From the NCBI GenBank assembly GCA_902789325.1, contig CADANN010000012.1:1-64000 (forward strand): a stretch of 64,000 nucleotides of DNA, read 5' to 3'. Numbering within the stretch: the stretch's first letter is position 1; each line of letters opens with the position of its first letter. Under the pieces are notes generated by a model. That model did no database searches, was not told the DNA's origin, and saw only the letters and a list, made by a program, of their open reading frames with translations. Positions 23,832-32,997 of the stretch are shown here, piece by piece. This stretch comes from an uncultured Spirochaetaceae bacterium. Lineage in GTDB: Bacteria; Spirochaetota; Spirochaetia; Treponematales; Treponemataceae. The translations under genes and the position numbers were made by a program.

Positions 23832-25154
23832 TTAATTCTTGCGCAAAATATCAAGAGGTTTTTCGCGGCCTGCCTTTCTAGATGGCAGATACGAAACCAG
23901 AACCGAAAGCAGTAAAACTGCCACCGCTATAAGAATAACCTGATTTACAGGAATTTCAACTGGAATTTCGCTTAAATAATAGGCCGGATCCATAAGATGA
24001 ACTTCGCCACCTCCGCCCATAGTACTGAACCAGTTTACAAGCCGTTCAAGTCCGTGCACAAGCTGATTTGAGAAAATTGTAAGCAGGATCCCTACTGGAA
24101 GTCCGATTATAAGCCCGCCTGCCCCACACGAAAGTGCCGCTAAAAGGAAAGCAAAGGTGATTCCACGAGGCTTAGCACCAATACTCTTGAGAATTGCTAT
24201 TTCCTTCTGGCGTTCCATAACAAGCATAACAATTGCTGATGAAATATTTACGGTTGCCACAAGAACAATCAGCATCATTACAAAAACAAGCATTACCTTT
24301 GTTGAAGAAAAGTTTTCAAACTCGGCGGTATGAATCTGATCCCAGCGGTAAACGTTAGCATAGCGGCCAAAAATATCTGCAAGACGCTTTTGGATTGCTA
24401 CAAGCTCAGGTGAAAAGGCATCCTGAGTTTCTATCATTATATTGTAATTTGCACTTTCCATAGAAAGCGAAGAATATGCTGATTCTAAAGGAATAAATAC
24501 CCAGAACTGATCCAGTTCCTGATAACCAGAAGAAACTACAGCTGCGATTTTAAAAGATGTTAGCTTTGGAACAATACGTTCGTTATTTTCACCGACTGAA
24601 CGGGTTGTGATTATGCGGATGGTGTCACCAGCGTGAAGATCCATATCTTTTGAAAGCTTCTGGCCGATTATGCCAAGCTTCTCCCCCCCAGCAGATATAA
24701 AATCCCCGAGTTCCCCTTCGCAAACTTCGAACAACTTTGCAAAGGATTTATTTCTTACAAAAATATCAGGCTCAATTGCGCGGATTTCTATTCCACTACG
24801 GCCATTTTTTCCTGCAGCAAGGGCAGAAATCTCAACTTCAGGATATGCGGCTACTACACCACGTACCCCCGTAGCCTCAGCAGTATATTTTGTAAAAGCT
24901 TCGACAGTTTTTACCTTGCTGATATTCGGTGCGACATAAGCCTGAATGTGGCTGGTAGAAAGTCCTATAATTCGCTCTGTCATTCCATCAATCATTCCGT
25001 TTGTAACGGAAGTTACTACAACTAGAGGAACAATGCTGAGACCTATGCAGAGTACCGCACCAAAAAGGCTTTTTCTCGCGATGGATTTTTTTTCGGCTTT
25101 TGGAAAAATGAGGCTTTTTGCAAATTTCAATGAATAGCTTAAGTTCATTTTCAT
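23832..25154 (-). CDS. lolE: LolC/LolE family lipoprotein-releasing ABC permease
   Basis: The 440-residue permease has an N-terminal helix (LFGAVLCIGLSIVPLVVVTSV), a large periplasmic MacB-like core domain (residues about 50-270), then three helices, including VMERQKEIAILKSIGAKPRGI, the cytoplasmic coupling segment. LolCDE extracts mature lipoproteins from the inner membrane for transfer to the outer membrane, matching the many lipoproteins in this window. The ATG overlaps the lolD stop (ATGA). Which of the two permeases is LolC or LolE is not decided; the names follow gene order only. Confidence 0.85.
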   Translation of the reverse strand: MKMNLSYSLKFAKSLIFPKAEKKSIARKSLFGAVLCIGLSIVPLVVVTSVTNGMIDGMTERIIGLSTSHIQAYVAPNISKVKTVEAFTKYTAEATGVRGVVAAYPEVEISALAAGKNGRSGIEIRAIEPDIFVRNKSFAKLFEVCEGELGDFISAGGEKLGIIGQKLSKDMDLHAGDTIRIITTRSVGENNERIVPKLTSFKIAAVVSSGYQELDQFWVFIPLESAYSSLSMESANYNIMIETQDAFSPELVAIQKRLADIFGRYANVYRWDQIHTAEFENFSSTKVMLVFVMMLIVLVATVNISSAIVMLVMERQKEIAILKSIGAKPRGITFAFLLAALSCGAGGLIIGLPVGILLTIFSNQLVHGLERLVNWFSTMGGGGEVHLMDPAYYLSEIPVEIPVNQVILIAVAVLLLSVLVSYLPSRKAGREKPLDILRKN

Positions 25155-25837
25155 TTAAGCCTGCCCTCCACGATTCTAAGCTGTTTGTCGCCGTTTGCAG
25201 CAAGGTTCATATCGTGGGTTACGAGGACCAGCGTTTTTTTGTATTTGTCTGCCATAGAAAACAGTAATTCACCAATCTTTTGTGCATTGGCAGGGTCAAG
25301 GTTTCCGGTAGGCTCGTCGGCTAAAATTAAGGTCGGGTCGTTGATGAGAGCACGAGCTGCGGCAACTCGCTGGCGTTCACCGCCGGATAGTTGCGATGGC
25401 AGATGGTTCATTCTTTCACTGACACCTACATCTTCCAGAAGTGCGGCAGCCCTTTCCATTGCTTCTTTTTTTGAAAGGCCCGCAATCAGGGCCGGCATAT
25501 AAACATTTTCGAGGGCAGTAAAATCTTTAAGCAGATAATGAAATTGGAAAATCAAACCAATAAAATGCGCACGATATTCAGACATTTTTGCTTCATTTAA
25601 TGAGTTGACTTCCCAAAGTCCGCTTTTTTCAGTTCCGGCTACAACAGTTCCGCTGGTAACACTGTCTATTCCTGCAATTATATTGAGCAGCGTACTTTTA
25701 CCACTTCCACTTTCACCTACAATTGCAATTTTTGAACCTTCTTCTACAGTAAGATTCAAGTCTTTAAGAACTGTAAGTTTTTCGCTGTCGGTTTCATAAA
25801 CCTTTTCAAGATTTTTTATGGTAAGGATATTACTCAT
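25151..25837 (-). CDS. lolD: Lipoprotein-releasing ABC transporter ATP-binding protein LolD
   Basis: The 228-residue ATPase shows Walker A GESGSGKSTLLN, the Q-loop FQFHYLLKDFTALENV, the signature LSGGERQRVAAARAL and Walker B LILADEPTGNLD, with the H-loop VTHD. The sequence after the Q-loop is characteristic of the LolD/MacB group. It lies between two LolC/E-type permeases with 4-nt and 8-nt overlaps, so the three form one transporter. Confidence 0.92.
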   Translation of the reverse strand: MSNILTIKNLEKVYETDSEKLTVLKDLNLTVEEGSKIAIVGESGSGKSTLLNIIAGIDSVTSGTVVAGTEKSGLWEVNSLNEAKMSEYRAHFIGLIFQFHYLLKDFTALENVYMPALIAGLSKKEAMERAAALLEDVGVSERMNHLPSQLSGGERQRVAAARALINDPTLILADEPTGNLDPANAQKIGELLFSMADKYKKTLVLVTHDMNLAANGDKQLRIVEGRLK

Positions 25838-27125
25838 TATGAAGCACCTCCGAAACTGTCATTTTCAAAACATTTCTACTTGCGGCCCAGGATGCAATCA
25901 AAGGAGAAAAGATTCCAAACAATGTGATTGCAAGAACTTCTCCCGGAAATACGCGGGCTGGAATTGAAGCATATAGATTATAAGATGAATTTACCTGTAC
26001 ATACTGCAGATTTGCTCGGTCTGTAAGAGCTGTAATAAGATACTGAATTCCATACATTAATTTTGCAGCCAGTGTAAAAACAACATCTGTATTAAAGCTG
26101 ATAAGAAGCCCAAGAGCAACTCCAGTTAGAGCCCCTACAGTACCTGTAATAAAACCGCGCATAATAAAGATTGCCTTTATTCCGCTTCGTCTTGCACCAA
26201 GTGCAGAAAGAACTGCAATTTCTGTACGTCGCTCAAAAACAAGGCGACGCATTCCGTTGTAAATATTGATTGCTACTACAACAAAAATCAAAGCTACGAG
26301 AAGCAAAAGCATATTTTTTTCGATACGGAGTGCACCAAAGAAAGTTCGGTTAAAGCTACGCCATGAGACAATTTGTGGTTCCGTCGAGCTCGACCAGCCG
26401 AGTTTTTTATTAAGGCTTGCAGTTGCCTTCAAATCATCATCATATTTTTTTAATTTAATTCCCCAGATTCTTTTTGCTGAAGCACCAAAATATTTTGAAG
26501 CGGCATCCATTCCAACAAAAGCGTAAGAATTATTAATCTCTCCATATCCGGTTGTAAAGATTCCACGAACTACAAAAACTCTGTCAGAAGAAAAAAGTTC
26601 TACGTCGCTTCCACCGCTCATAACAAGAAGAGATACTTCACCGCCTACACGCACACCAAGGTTACGGGCAAGCGTGCTTCCAAGAACGATTGAATCCGGC
26701 TCAGAAAAATCAAACTGACCAGACAGCATTTTTAATTCTTTCTTAAAGCCTTGGTCTTCATAATAAATGGCTTCATCTGCAGCGCGGACATTTACTGCAA
26801 GAGCCCCACCCTTTAAGCCTGTCATCAAAGCTTGAGCCTCATAAAAGGGTACACAGGATCTCACATGTTTATCTGCCTCACAGGCTGCAACAAGAGCCGC
26901 TTCTTCTTCTGCTGGAACATCAACTGCACGCAGATGGTAAGAAGACACTTCCAGAATTGCATCAATAAAACTCATCTGAAATCCATTCATTACACTCATA
27001 ACTACAGTGAGAGTCATAACACCAAAACAGATTCCAAGAGTTGCCAGAGCAGAAGTAACGGCAGAACGGCCTTTTCTATCTACGCGTGCAAAACGGCGAG
27101 AAACAGCACTAATCCATCTTATCAT
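25830..27125 (-). CDS. lolC: LolC/LolE family lipoprotein-releasing ABC permease
   Basis: This is the second permease of the set, about 431 residues, with an N-terminal helix (ALATLGICFGVMTLTVVMSVM), a periplasmic core domain, and three C-terminal helices with the coupling segment VFERRTEIAVLSALGARRSGI. The start is set at the ATG at 27125 (MIRWISAVSRRFARVDRKGR), which has GAGGG 9 nt upstream; ATGs further upstream would overlap the preceding gene by up to 59 nt. It heads the lolC-lolD-lolE unit inside the long minus-strand run. Confidence 0.85.
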   Translation of the reverse strand: MIRWISAVSRRFARVDRKGRSAVTSALATLGICFGVMTLTVVMSVMNGFQMSFIDAILEVSSYHLRAVDVPAEEEAALVAACEADKHVRSCVPFYEAQALMTGLKGGALAVNVRAADEAIYYEDQGFKKELKMLSGQFDFSEPDSIVLGSTLARNLGVRVGGEVSLLVMSGGSDVELFSSDRVFVVRGIFTTGYGEINNSYAFVGMDAASKYFGASAKRIWGIKLKKYDDDLKATASLNKKLGWSSSTEPQIVSWRSFNRTFFGALRIEKNMLLLLVALIFVVVAINIYNGMRRLVFERRTEIAVLSALGARRSGIKAIFIMRGFITGTVGALTGVALGLLISFNTDVVFTLAAKLMYGIQYLITALTDRANLQYVQVNSSYNLYASIPARVFPGEVLAITLFGIFSPLIASWAASRNVLKMTVSEVLHNE

Positions 27126-28263
27126 ATAATTTTTCCCTCGTAACTTTTCCGCCATTATAAAATACATCTTTTACACGGACATCATTTTCATAATATGTTT
27201 TTACAGAGAAGGTTTTATCAAAGAAAATCTCGCTTACGTATTTTCCTTTTTCCGAAGAATACTTGTTGAGCATTTTCAATACACCGTTTTCATAATATTT
27301 GAAATCCGGAGGTATTTCGCCTTCGTTGTATGCATAATCATATTTTTTAGTAAAGCTATAGTCGAGTTCTTTGTATTCTTTATCTTTGTAAAAATATTCT
27401 GTAAGAGAATCTGAAATAAGCCGATCTTCATTATCATACGAAAGCTTACGCTTTGAAGTTATTTGATTTTTTTCTTCTGCGATTGCATACTTTTCTGAAG
27501 TAAGGATTTTTGAAGTTTCGCTGTAAGTAAGATTTTCCTGTGATTCAAGAGTGGTTATCGTCTTTTTTGAAATCACATTACTATCCGGATAGTATTCGTA
27601 TTTTTCAGTTTTTTCTAATTTTGCGCCCTGTACAGAAGGTATGTTCCAGTTTTCTTTTTTTACAAGCTGATAATTATCATTGTAAAAATATCTGTCTATA
27701 TAATTACCGTTTGCATGAATGTTTATAAGGTTTCCATTCTGATATTGCGGTTCAAAAATCTCGTTTTCAAATTCATAGAATTTAAGCTTATTGTTTTTAT
27801 CGTGAATGATAGTATCAGCCTTTTCCTGATTGAAAAACTTTTCTACTTCGCTGAGTTGTGGATCTGCGGATTCTTCAGAATCTATGGAGTCGGTAGATTC
27901 CGTAGATTCCGTTCCTTCTCCTGATTTTTCTGCTTCTGGCATTTCTTTATTTTGATATTCTGAAAGACTGTTTTCCATTGAAGAAAGTTCATCTGCAATA
28001 CGCTCTTCTTCGAGTCTTGCAAGCAGTTCTTCTACCCATTCGCCATTATCACAAGCCGGACTATAAAAATCAAAATCTGAATTGTTATCTGATTCTGTTT
28101 CAGTTTCCGAGACTTCTGTCTGACCTGGCTGTTCTATCTGAGCATTTTGATTTTCCTGATTTTCATTCTGCGCCTTTTTTTTACAGGAAATAATTCCGCA
28201 CAAAAAAATCAAAAGCACAAAAAGAGGAATTATTTTTTTTGATTCAGGCAAATGCAGAAACAC
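27109..28263 (-). CDS. Lipoprotein with acidic linker and YwqK-like repeats
   Basis: The 384-residue protein has a lipoprotein signal ending LCGIISC, followed by a long acidic, Glu/Ser/Thr-rich linker (about residues 35-150). From residue about 165 there are recurring short beta-strand units of the kind FYEFENEIFEPQYQNGNLINI and FKYYENGVLKMLNKYSS, similar in style to MORN/YwqK-type repeats. The function is unknown. It is the gene directly before lolCDE, and as a lipoprotein it could be a client, but no specific link is visible. Confidence 0.8.
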   Translation of the reverse strand: MFLHLPESKKIIPLFVLLIFLCGIISCKKKAQNENQENQNAQIEQPGQTEVSETETESDNNSDFDFYSPACDNGEWVEELLARLEEERIADELSSMENSLSEYQNKEMPEAEKSGEGTESTESTDSIDSEESADPQLSEVEKFFNQEKADTIIHDKNNKLKFYEFENEIFEPQYQNGNLINIHANGNYIDRYFYNDNYQLVKKENWNIPSVQGAKLEKTEKYEYYPDSNVISKKTITTLESQENLTYSETSKILTSEKYAIAEEKNQITSKRKLSYDNEDRLISDSLTEYFYKDKEYKELDYSFTKKYDYAYNEGEIPPDFKYYENGVLKMLNKYSSEKGKYVSEIFFDKTFSVKTYYENDVRVKDVFYNGGKVTREKLYDKMD

Positions 28264-28284
28264 TCTCTTATCCTTATTCAGAAA

Positions 28285-29157
28285 TTACAAACCAAGAAAA
28301 TCGTTTATATATGCTTCAGCATCAAACGGACCAATATCCTTATAGCCTTCTCCTGTGCAGACAAATGCAACTGGAAGCCCAAGCTCGCGGCCAATAGAAA
28401 CTGCAACACCGCCCTTAGCTGTTGAATCATATTTTGTCATGATGATTGCATCAATTTTTACAGCCTCATTAAATACTTCTGCCTGACGCAAAGCATTCTG
28501 GCCAGTTGTAGCATCAATTACAAGAATCTTTTTATAACAACCTTCGTCAGCTTTGAGGGAACAGGTGCGGTCAATTTTCTGAAGCTCACGCACAAGATTT
28601 TCCTTATTATGAAGTCGACCAGCAGTGTCCGCGATGACAATTCCCGGTCCCTTTGCACGAAGTGCATCTGCCGCATCATAAACTACAGCCGAAGGATCTG
28701 AGCCATGCTGATGGCTTACTACTCTAACCCCGAGCCGTTCACCATGCATTGCAAGCTGTTCGATAGCAGCGGCACGGAAAGTATCTGCACTGGCAAGAAC
28801 AATATTATCTGTACCACGGCTCTTCAAATAATCAGAAAGTTTTGCGGCAGTTGTAGTTTTTCCAACTCCGTTAACTCCCAGCATCATCCATACATTCTGC
28901 TTACCAGCTTCTGGTTCCAGAGTTACGGCTTTTACATCCTGAAGCAAAAGTTCACGAAGTTTTGCAATAATTCCATCCTGTTCACGGATTTTTTCTTTAC
29001 TGCAAACTGCCTGTAATTCATCTACAAGTTCAAAAGCAGTTTTTGCTCCAATATCACCTTCAACAAGCATATCTGTAAGCTCGTCATAAAAATCATCATT
29101 AATTGAAGAGCCCTTTGAAAACAGGGATTTTAATTTTTCACCAAACGATTTTTTCAT
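28285..29157 (-). CDS. ftsY: Signal recognition particle receptor FtsY
   Basis: FtsY docks SRP-ribosome complexes at the membrane. The 290-residue form has only the NG core: N-domain helices (residues 1-85) and the GTPase with GVNGVGKTTTAAKL, DTFRAAAIEQL, DTAGRLHNKENLVREL and TKYDSTAKGG. The acidic A domain of E. coli FtsY is absent, as in many other bacteria. It overlaps the upstream gene by 4 nt and continues the operon towards the lol genes. Confidence 0.95.
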   Translation of the reverse strand: MKKSFGEKLKSLFSKGSSINDDFYDELTDMLVEGDIGAKTAFELVDELQAVCSKEKIREQDGIIAKLRELLLQDVKAVTLEPEAGKQNVWMMLGVNGVGKTTTAAKLSDYLKSRGTDNIVLASADTFRAAAIEQLAMHGERLGVRVVSHQHGSDPSAVVYDAADALRAKGPGIVIADTAGRLHNKENLVRELQKIDRTCSLKADEGCYKKILVIDATTGQNALRQAEVFNEAVKIDAIIMTKYDSTAKGGVAVSIGRELGLPVAFVCTGEGYKDIGPFDAEAYINDFLGL

Positions 29158-30875
29158 TGTTGATCTCCATCATCAATTGTATTTTTTTCTGTCGAATTGT
29201 CTTCCGTAGTATTTGTCTGATTTGTATTATCTGCAATTATAAATTCCGTAGCAGGACCTCGCTTAGCCTTCTGTGGTAAAACAGAATTAGCCGCAATAAG
29301 GTAACGAACAAGCTCATAGCCCCAGAAAACTCCGCAGCCAATTGCAACGCCACGAGTTATATTCATTGCCAGCTGATATTTATTTGCTTCATCATAATCA
29401 ATCTGACCTTTGTTATAAAGCTGATACTTATTTTTAAACTGACCGTCGGTATAAAAAGCCGGAATCAGAGAAAGCATAAAAACAGAATAAGCGCCATACA
29501 TCCATTTTCTTCTGGTATCGATATAAGTCATCCGGTCCATTGGCTTTGGATTGATTTTTACAAAGCTTCCATCGAATACATTTTTCTTTGGAATATAGTA
29601 AAAAGAAGTTTCTCCATTTTCTGCAATAAACTCTCCAAGAATCGCATTTCCATCAATTGAGATTTGTGATTTTGTATCTGTAAGAGGAATTGCTTTTACA
29701 CCGTTTGCATAAATTTCACCAGGGATATTTTTTTTAAGTCCTATCTGAATATTACCAATTTTTAATTCTTCAAAATTTACCTGAATTGTATATTTTTTAT
29801 TTCCTTCATAATAATATGAGGTTCCTGCCGTTCGGTAGTTTTTAGAAATAAACTGAATATTATGAACTCCAGAATCAAGAATAAGATTATTTGTATCATT
29901 GGTTTGCAAAACATCATCAATATATATTTCAGAATTTACTGCGGCACTTGCAGGAAAGATTTCGATTTTCAATTCTACCGGCATAGCGTTTGTAATCAAA
30001 GGAAGAAGCTGCATTGCAATTGATGAAGTAATTAATTCCATATCATTTGTAGAACCGATTTCTGTAACTACACCTGCACTTTTTGCACCTGGATATAAAA
30101 ACAATTCAGCGGAAACTGAAATATAATCTCCATAGCCGGTAATGCTTCCGACAATTAATGAATTAATACTTGCTGAAACAACTTCTTTTTCAAAGGTACC
30201 GCTTGTTGTTCCGGCTTTTATTGCATTTTCTGAAGGCTTAAAAAGACTTGCACTATCATTTTTATAAAAGGCAATTGTTTCGGGTGTATAAAGACTTTTA
30301 TCTTTAATGAAAATATTTTTAAACAACTGATGAAACTTTTCAAATTCAGAAAGTTCTTCTTCATCATTTCTAATTGTATGACTTGAAATAAGTTCCATCT
30401 TTCTGGAAGCTTCGTCTGTCTGCTCTTTTAAATCCTGCAGATTCTTATCTATTTTGTCCTGGATTTCTTTTATTTTTTTCTCTTCAGTTTTGAGTGCAGA
30501 TTTTAATTTTGAATCTGAGTAATTCTCAATAACAAGAGCATCGCGTTTTTTATATTCACTAGAAAGCTGAAGATAAAGTGACTGACGTTCAGTACGAAGC
30601 TTATAAATAGCTCTTTCTAACTGCTCGTCCGGCATTACGTTTCGCTGAAGTGAGCGATTAAGATTTTCAAGGATTGCAGAAGGAAGCATTTCGGAAACAC
30701 CTGACTGAACGGCTCCTTCTGTTTGTCCGCGAGTATACTGAAATTTCTGAGCCGCAATTACCCATTTTCCAGTATCACTAAAAAGCGGATAAATGCTGCT
30801 GCAGAGAAAAATCATAGAGATAATACTTATGCGGCGCAAAACCTTATACTTCGTCGTCATCGTCCCCAGAGCCAT
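29154..30875 (-). CDS. Envelope protein with coiled coil and PEGA-like domains
   Basis: The 573-residue protein starts with an export signal (SIISMIFLCSSIYPLFSDTG), then a region typical of treponemal periplasmic proteins (GKWVIAAQKFQYTRGQ), a coiled coil (residues about 90-160), and two PEGA-like beta domains (PASAAVNSEIYIDDVLQTND and IPGEIYANGVKAIPLTD). Near the C-terminus two hydrophobic helices (YGAYSVFMLSLIPAFY and ITRGVAIGCGVFWGYEL) could anchor it in a membrane. It overlaps prfB by 32 nt if the ATG at 30875 is used; ATG 30860 is an alternative. The role is unknown; an assembly or scaffold function is a guess. Confidence 0.75.
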   Translation of the reverse strand: MALGTMTTKYKVLRRISIISMIFLCSSIYPLFSDTGKWVIAAQKFQYTRGQTEGAVQSGVSEMLPSAILENLNRSLQRNVMPDEQLERAIYKLRTERQSLYLQLSSEYKKRDALVIENYSDSKLKSALKTEEKKIKEIQDKIDKNLQDLKEQTDEASRKMELISSHTIRNDEEELSEFEKFHQLFKNIFIKDKSLYTPETIAFYKNDSASLFKPSENAIKAGTTSGTFEKEVVSASINSLIVGSITGYGDYISVSAELFLYPGAKSAGVVTEIGSTNDMELITSSIAMQLLPLITNAMPVELKIEIFPASAAVNSEIYIDDVLQTNDTNNLILDSGVHNIQFISKNYRTAGTSYYYEGNKKYTIQVNFEELKIGNIQIGLKKNIPGEIYANGVKAIPLTDTKSQISIDGNAILGEFIAENGETSFYYIPKKNVFDGSFVKINPKPMDRMTYIDTRRKWMYGAYSVFMLSLIPAFYTDGQFKNKYQLYNKGQIDYDEANKYQLAMNITRGVAIGCGVFWGYELVRYLIAANSVLPQKAKRGPATEFIIADNTNQTNTTEDNSTEKNTIDDGDQQ

Positions 30876-31981
30876 CCATTGGAAGCCCCTTCCATTTTGC
30901 TACAAGATATGCGTTCATAAAATCATCAATATCGCCATCCATTACTGCCTGAATATTTCCAACAGAATGACGAGTACGATGATCTTTTACCATTGTATAA
31001 GGACAGAATACATAAGAACGGATCTGGCTTCCGAAAGAAATATCTTTTTTCTCAGCCATAAACTTTGAGTTTTCTTTTTCTTTCTGTTCGCGGTAATATT
31101 CGTAAAGACGTGCCTTAAGCATGTTCATACAGGTCTGGCGGTTCATAAGCTGGCTGCGTTCTGTCTGGCAGGCAACTACAATTCCTGTAGGAATATGTGT
31201 AAAACGAACTGCAGAGTCTGTTTTGTTTACGTGCTGTCCACCTTTACCACCAGCGCGGTAAGTATCTACACGGAGATCTTCCGGTTTAATATCAACTTCG
31301 ATTGTATCATCCAGAACAGGATAAACATAAACAGAAGCAAAACTAGTGTGGCGACGTGCATTTGCGTCAAAGGGACTGATTCGAACTAAGCGGTGGATTC
31401 CACCCTCGCCTTTAAGATAACCGTAAACAAAGTCGCCTGAAATCTGAATTGTGATTGATTTGATTCCACCTTCTGCTTCGAGTTCATCTACTACTTCAGT
31501 TTTATAGCCGTGTCGTTCTGCCCATCTTAAATACATACGGCTGAGCATAAAGGCCCAGTCACAGGCTTCTGTTCCACCGGCACCTGCATGTACTGTCAGA
31601 AAGGCATCGTTCTGATCTACTTCGCCTGAAAGCAGGTTCAAGATATTTAATTTATCAAATTGTGCTTTTGCAGCGTCGTACATTGTACGAACTTCATCCT
31701 CGTCGCTTTGCTCACCTGATTCTGCGGCAAGCTCATACATGGCTTCGAGGTCATCCATATCTGCAATGATTTTTTTCCAGGGTTCAATTCGGTTTTTGAG
31801 TTTACGAATCTGACTCATCACCTTTTCGGCTGCTTCGTGATCATCCCAAAAACCAGGGGCTTCTGTAAGCTTTTCTTTTTCTGCTATTGCCTTTTCGATT
31901 GCAGCAGAGTCAAAGACGCCCCCAAACATTCATTATTTCTTCTCTCAACTGTTCTACTGGTAATTTAATTTCTTCTAACAT
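30844..31981 (-). CDS. prfB: Peptide chain release factor 2, with programmed +1 frameshift
   Basis: RF2 releases peptides at UGA and UAA. The body has the release motif region containing GGQHVNKTDSAVR and VHAGAGGTEACDWA. A simple frame starts inside the gene at 31929, but the real gene begins at the ATG at 31979-31981: 23 codons (MLEEIKLPVEQLREE...) lead to CTT followed by an in-frame TGA (31910-31912). Reading CTTTGAC with a +1 shift joins the N-terminus to DSAAIEKA, giving about 378 residues, the normal length. The GGGGG stretch just upstream is the usual internal ribosome-binding stimulator. No ribosome binding site precedes the ATG. Confidence 0.95.
31907..31924 (-). promoter_or_regulatory. 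RF2 programmed +1 frameshift signal
   Basis: On the minus strand TGGGGGCGTCTTTGAC contains a Shine-Dalgarno-like GGGGG, then CTT, the stop TGA and C. The layout matches the classic prfB autoregulatory site, in which low RF2 lets the ribosome slip by +1 on CUU. Confidence 0.92.
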
Positions 31982-31988
31982 AGATTAT

Positions 31989-32017
31989 AGAATATCATGA
32001 ATTTCAAAACTTGTCAT
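31989..32017 (-). promoter_or_regulatory. Candidate prfB promoter
   Basis: ATGACA (32012-32017), a 17-nt spacer and TATTCT (31989-31994) are read on the minus strand; the -10 ends 7 nt before the ATG. A better TATAAT (31984-31989) lies even closer but lacks a matching -35. Either way no room exists for a ribosome binding site. Confidence 0.35.
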
Positions 32018-32023
32018 TGCCAT

Positions 32024-32081
32024 GTCATCCCGAACTTGTTTCGGGATCTATTAATAGATGCTGAAACAAGTTCAGCATGAC
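32024..32081. repeat. GTCAT...ATGAC palindromic repeat, copy 2
   Basis: The element is almost identical to copy 1 (8531-8589), with GTCATCCCGAACTTGTTTCG at the left and AACAAGTTCAGCATGAC at the right. It separates the divergent genes prfB and the TPR/FnIII-like protein gene; their promoters flank it. Confidence 0.8.
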
Positions 32082-32084
32082 TAT

Positions 32085-32114
32085 TTGGACAGAAATTGAA
32101 TTCCATGCTATTAT
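32085..32114 (+). promoter_or_regulatory. Promoter of the FnIII/TPR-like protein gene
   Basis: TTGGAC (32085-32090), an 18-nt spacer and TATTAT (32109-32114) end 7 nt before the ATG at 32122. A TATAAT at 32112-32117 overlaps but has no -35 at proper distance. Confidence 0.4.
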
Positions 32115-32121
32115 AATATAT

Positions 32122-32997
32122 ATGAAGAAAATAATTTGTTCTCTATTTTTGATTCTCACAGCAGCTTTTGTATTTGCAGAACGCCCTATTGTACGCGACA
32201 TTCAGGCACGCGCAGGCAGCGGAACAAAGGTGCGAATTATCTGGCAGCTTCCTAAAGAAACAACTCCTGAAATTGAATCTCTTTTATTATACCGTACTAC
32301 AGAACAAGTTACTTCATTCTCTCAGTTGAAAAATGTTCAGCCTATAACTGCCCTTACTCCAGACCGCGCAGGTTATACAGATCAGCTTAGTGATTTACGT
32401 GAATATTTTTATACGGTAATTGCTCAAACAACAGAAGGCCCTTATGACGTTATACTTCTTTCGTTTAATTCAACTGTAACAGGCGTACATTTGATAGCAA
32501 AAAAACAGACAGAAACTCAAGCTGAAAAAAAGGAAATTGAGCAGGTTTATCCGGATGGAACACTTCGCAAAACTCCTCTACCATTTATAGACATGATCGA
32601 TGGATTTGATGCAGAGCCATTAGTTTCTGATTCAACCGTATCGCAGGTTAGCACTCTGACCGGTGGAAATTCAAAAACTTCTAAAAACCCTCTTCTTACT
32701 CCTTATATTTTTGAAGAAGACCTTGTTTCACCGGATGGTGGTGATGAGTATTTACTCTTTGAAATTTTAAAAGCTTCGTTTGTTACAAAAAAATATAAAG
32801 AGACTATCGAAAAATTGAATCAGCTGATTGGAACAAATATCAGTGAAGAAACAAGAAACCGTGCATATTTTTATCTTGGTGAATCACAGTATTTTTGCAG
32901 AAATTACGAAGATGCTGTCCGAAGCTTTGTAAAAGTTCAGGCAGCATTCCCAACAGTTTCTAAAAAGTGGCTTGAAGATTCTTTGGATAGGATTTAG
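32122..32997 (+). CDS. Exported protein with FnIII-like and TPR-like regions
   Basis: The 291-residue product has a signal peptide (KKIICSLFLILTAAFVFAERP), an N-terminal fibronectin III-like segment (RAGSGTKVRIIWQLP, ESLLLYRTTEQ, YFYTVIAQTTEG), a linker, and a C-terminal pair of TPR-like helices (RNRAYFYLGESQYFCRNYEDA). The ATG at 32122 is chosen over 32077 because it precedes the signal peptide directly and has a -10 box at leaderless spacing. It is probably periplasmic. It converges with the TPR gene; the two stops share TTAG (32994-32997). Confidence 0.8.
   Translation: MKKIICSLFLILTAAFVFAERPIVRDIQARAGSGTKVRIIWQLPKETTPEIESLLLYRTTEQVTSFSQLKNVQPITALTPDRAGYTDQLSDLREYFYTVIAQTTEGPYDVILLSFNSTVTGVHLIAKKQTETQAEKKEIEQVYPDGTLRKTPLPFIDMIDGFDAEPLVSDSTVSQVSTLTGGNSKTSKNPLLTPYIFEEDLVSPDGGDEYLLFEILKASFVTKKYKETIEKLNQLIGTNISEETRNRAYFYLGESQYFCRNYEDAVRSFVKVQAAFPTVSKKWLEDSLDRI

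Noticed and set aside
31163..31929. prfB starting at 31929 (MFGGVFDS)
   Set aside because: The reading frame upstream shows the conserved RF2 N-terminus and the CTT TGA C frameshift site, so the 31929 ATG is internal.
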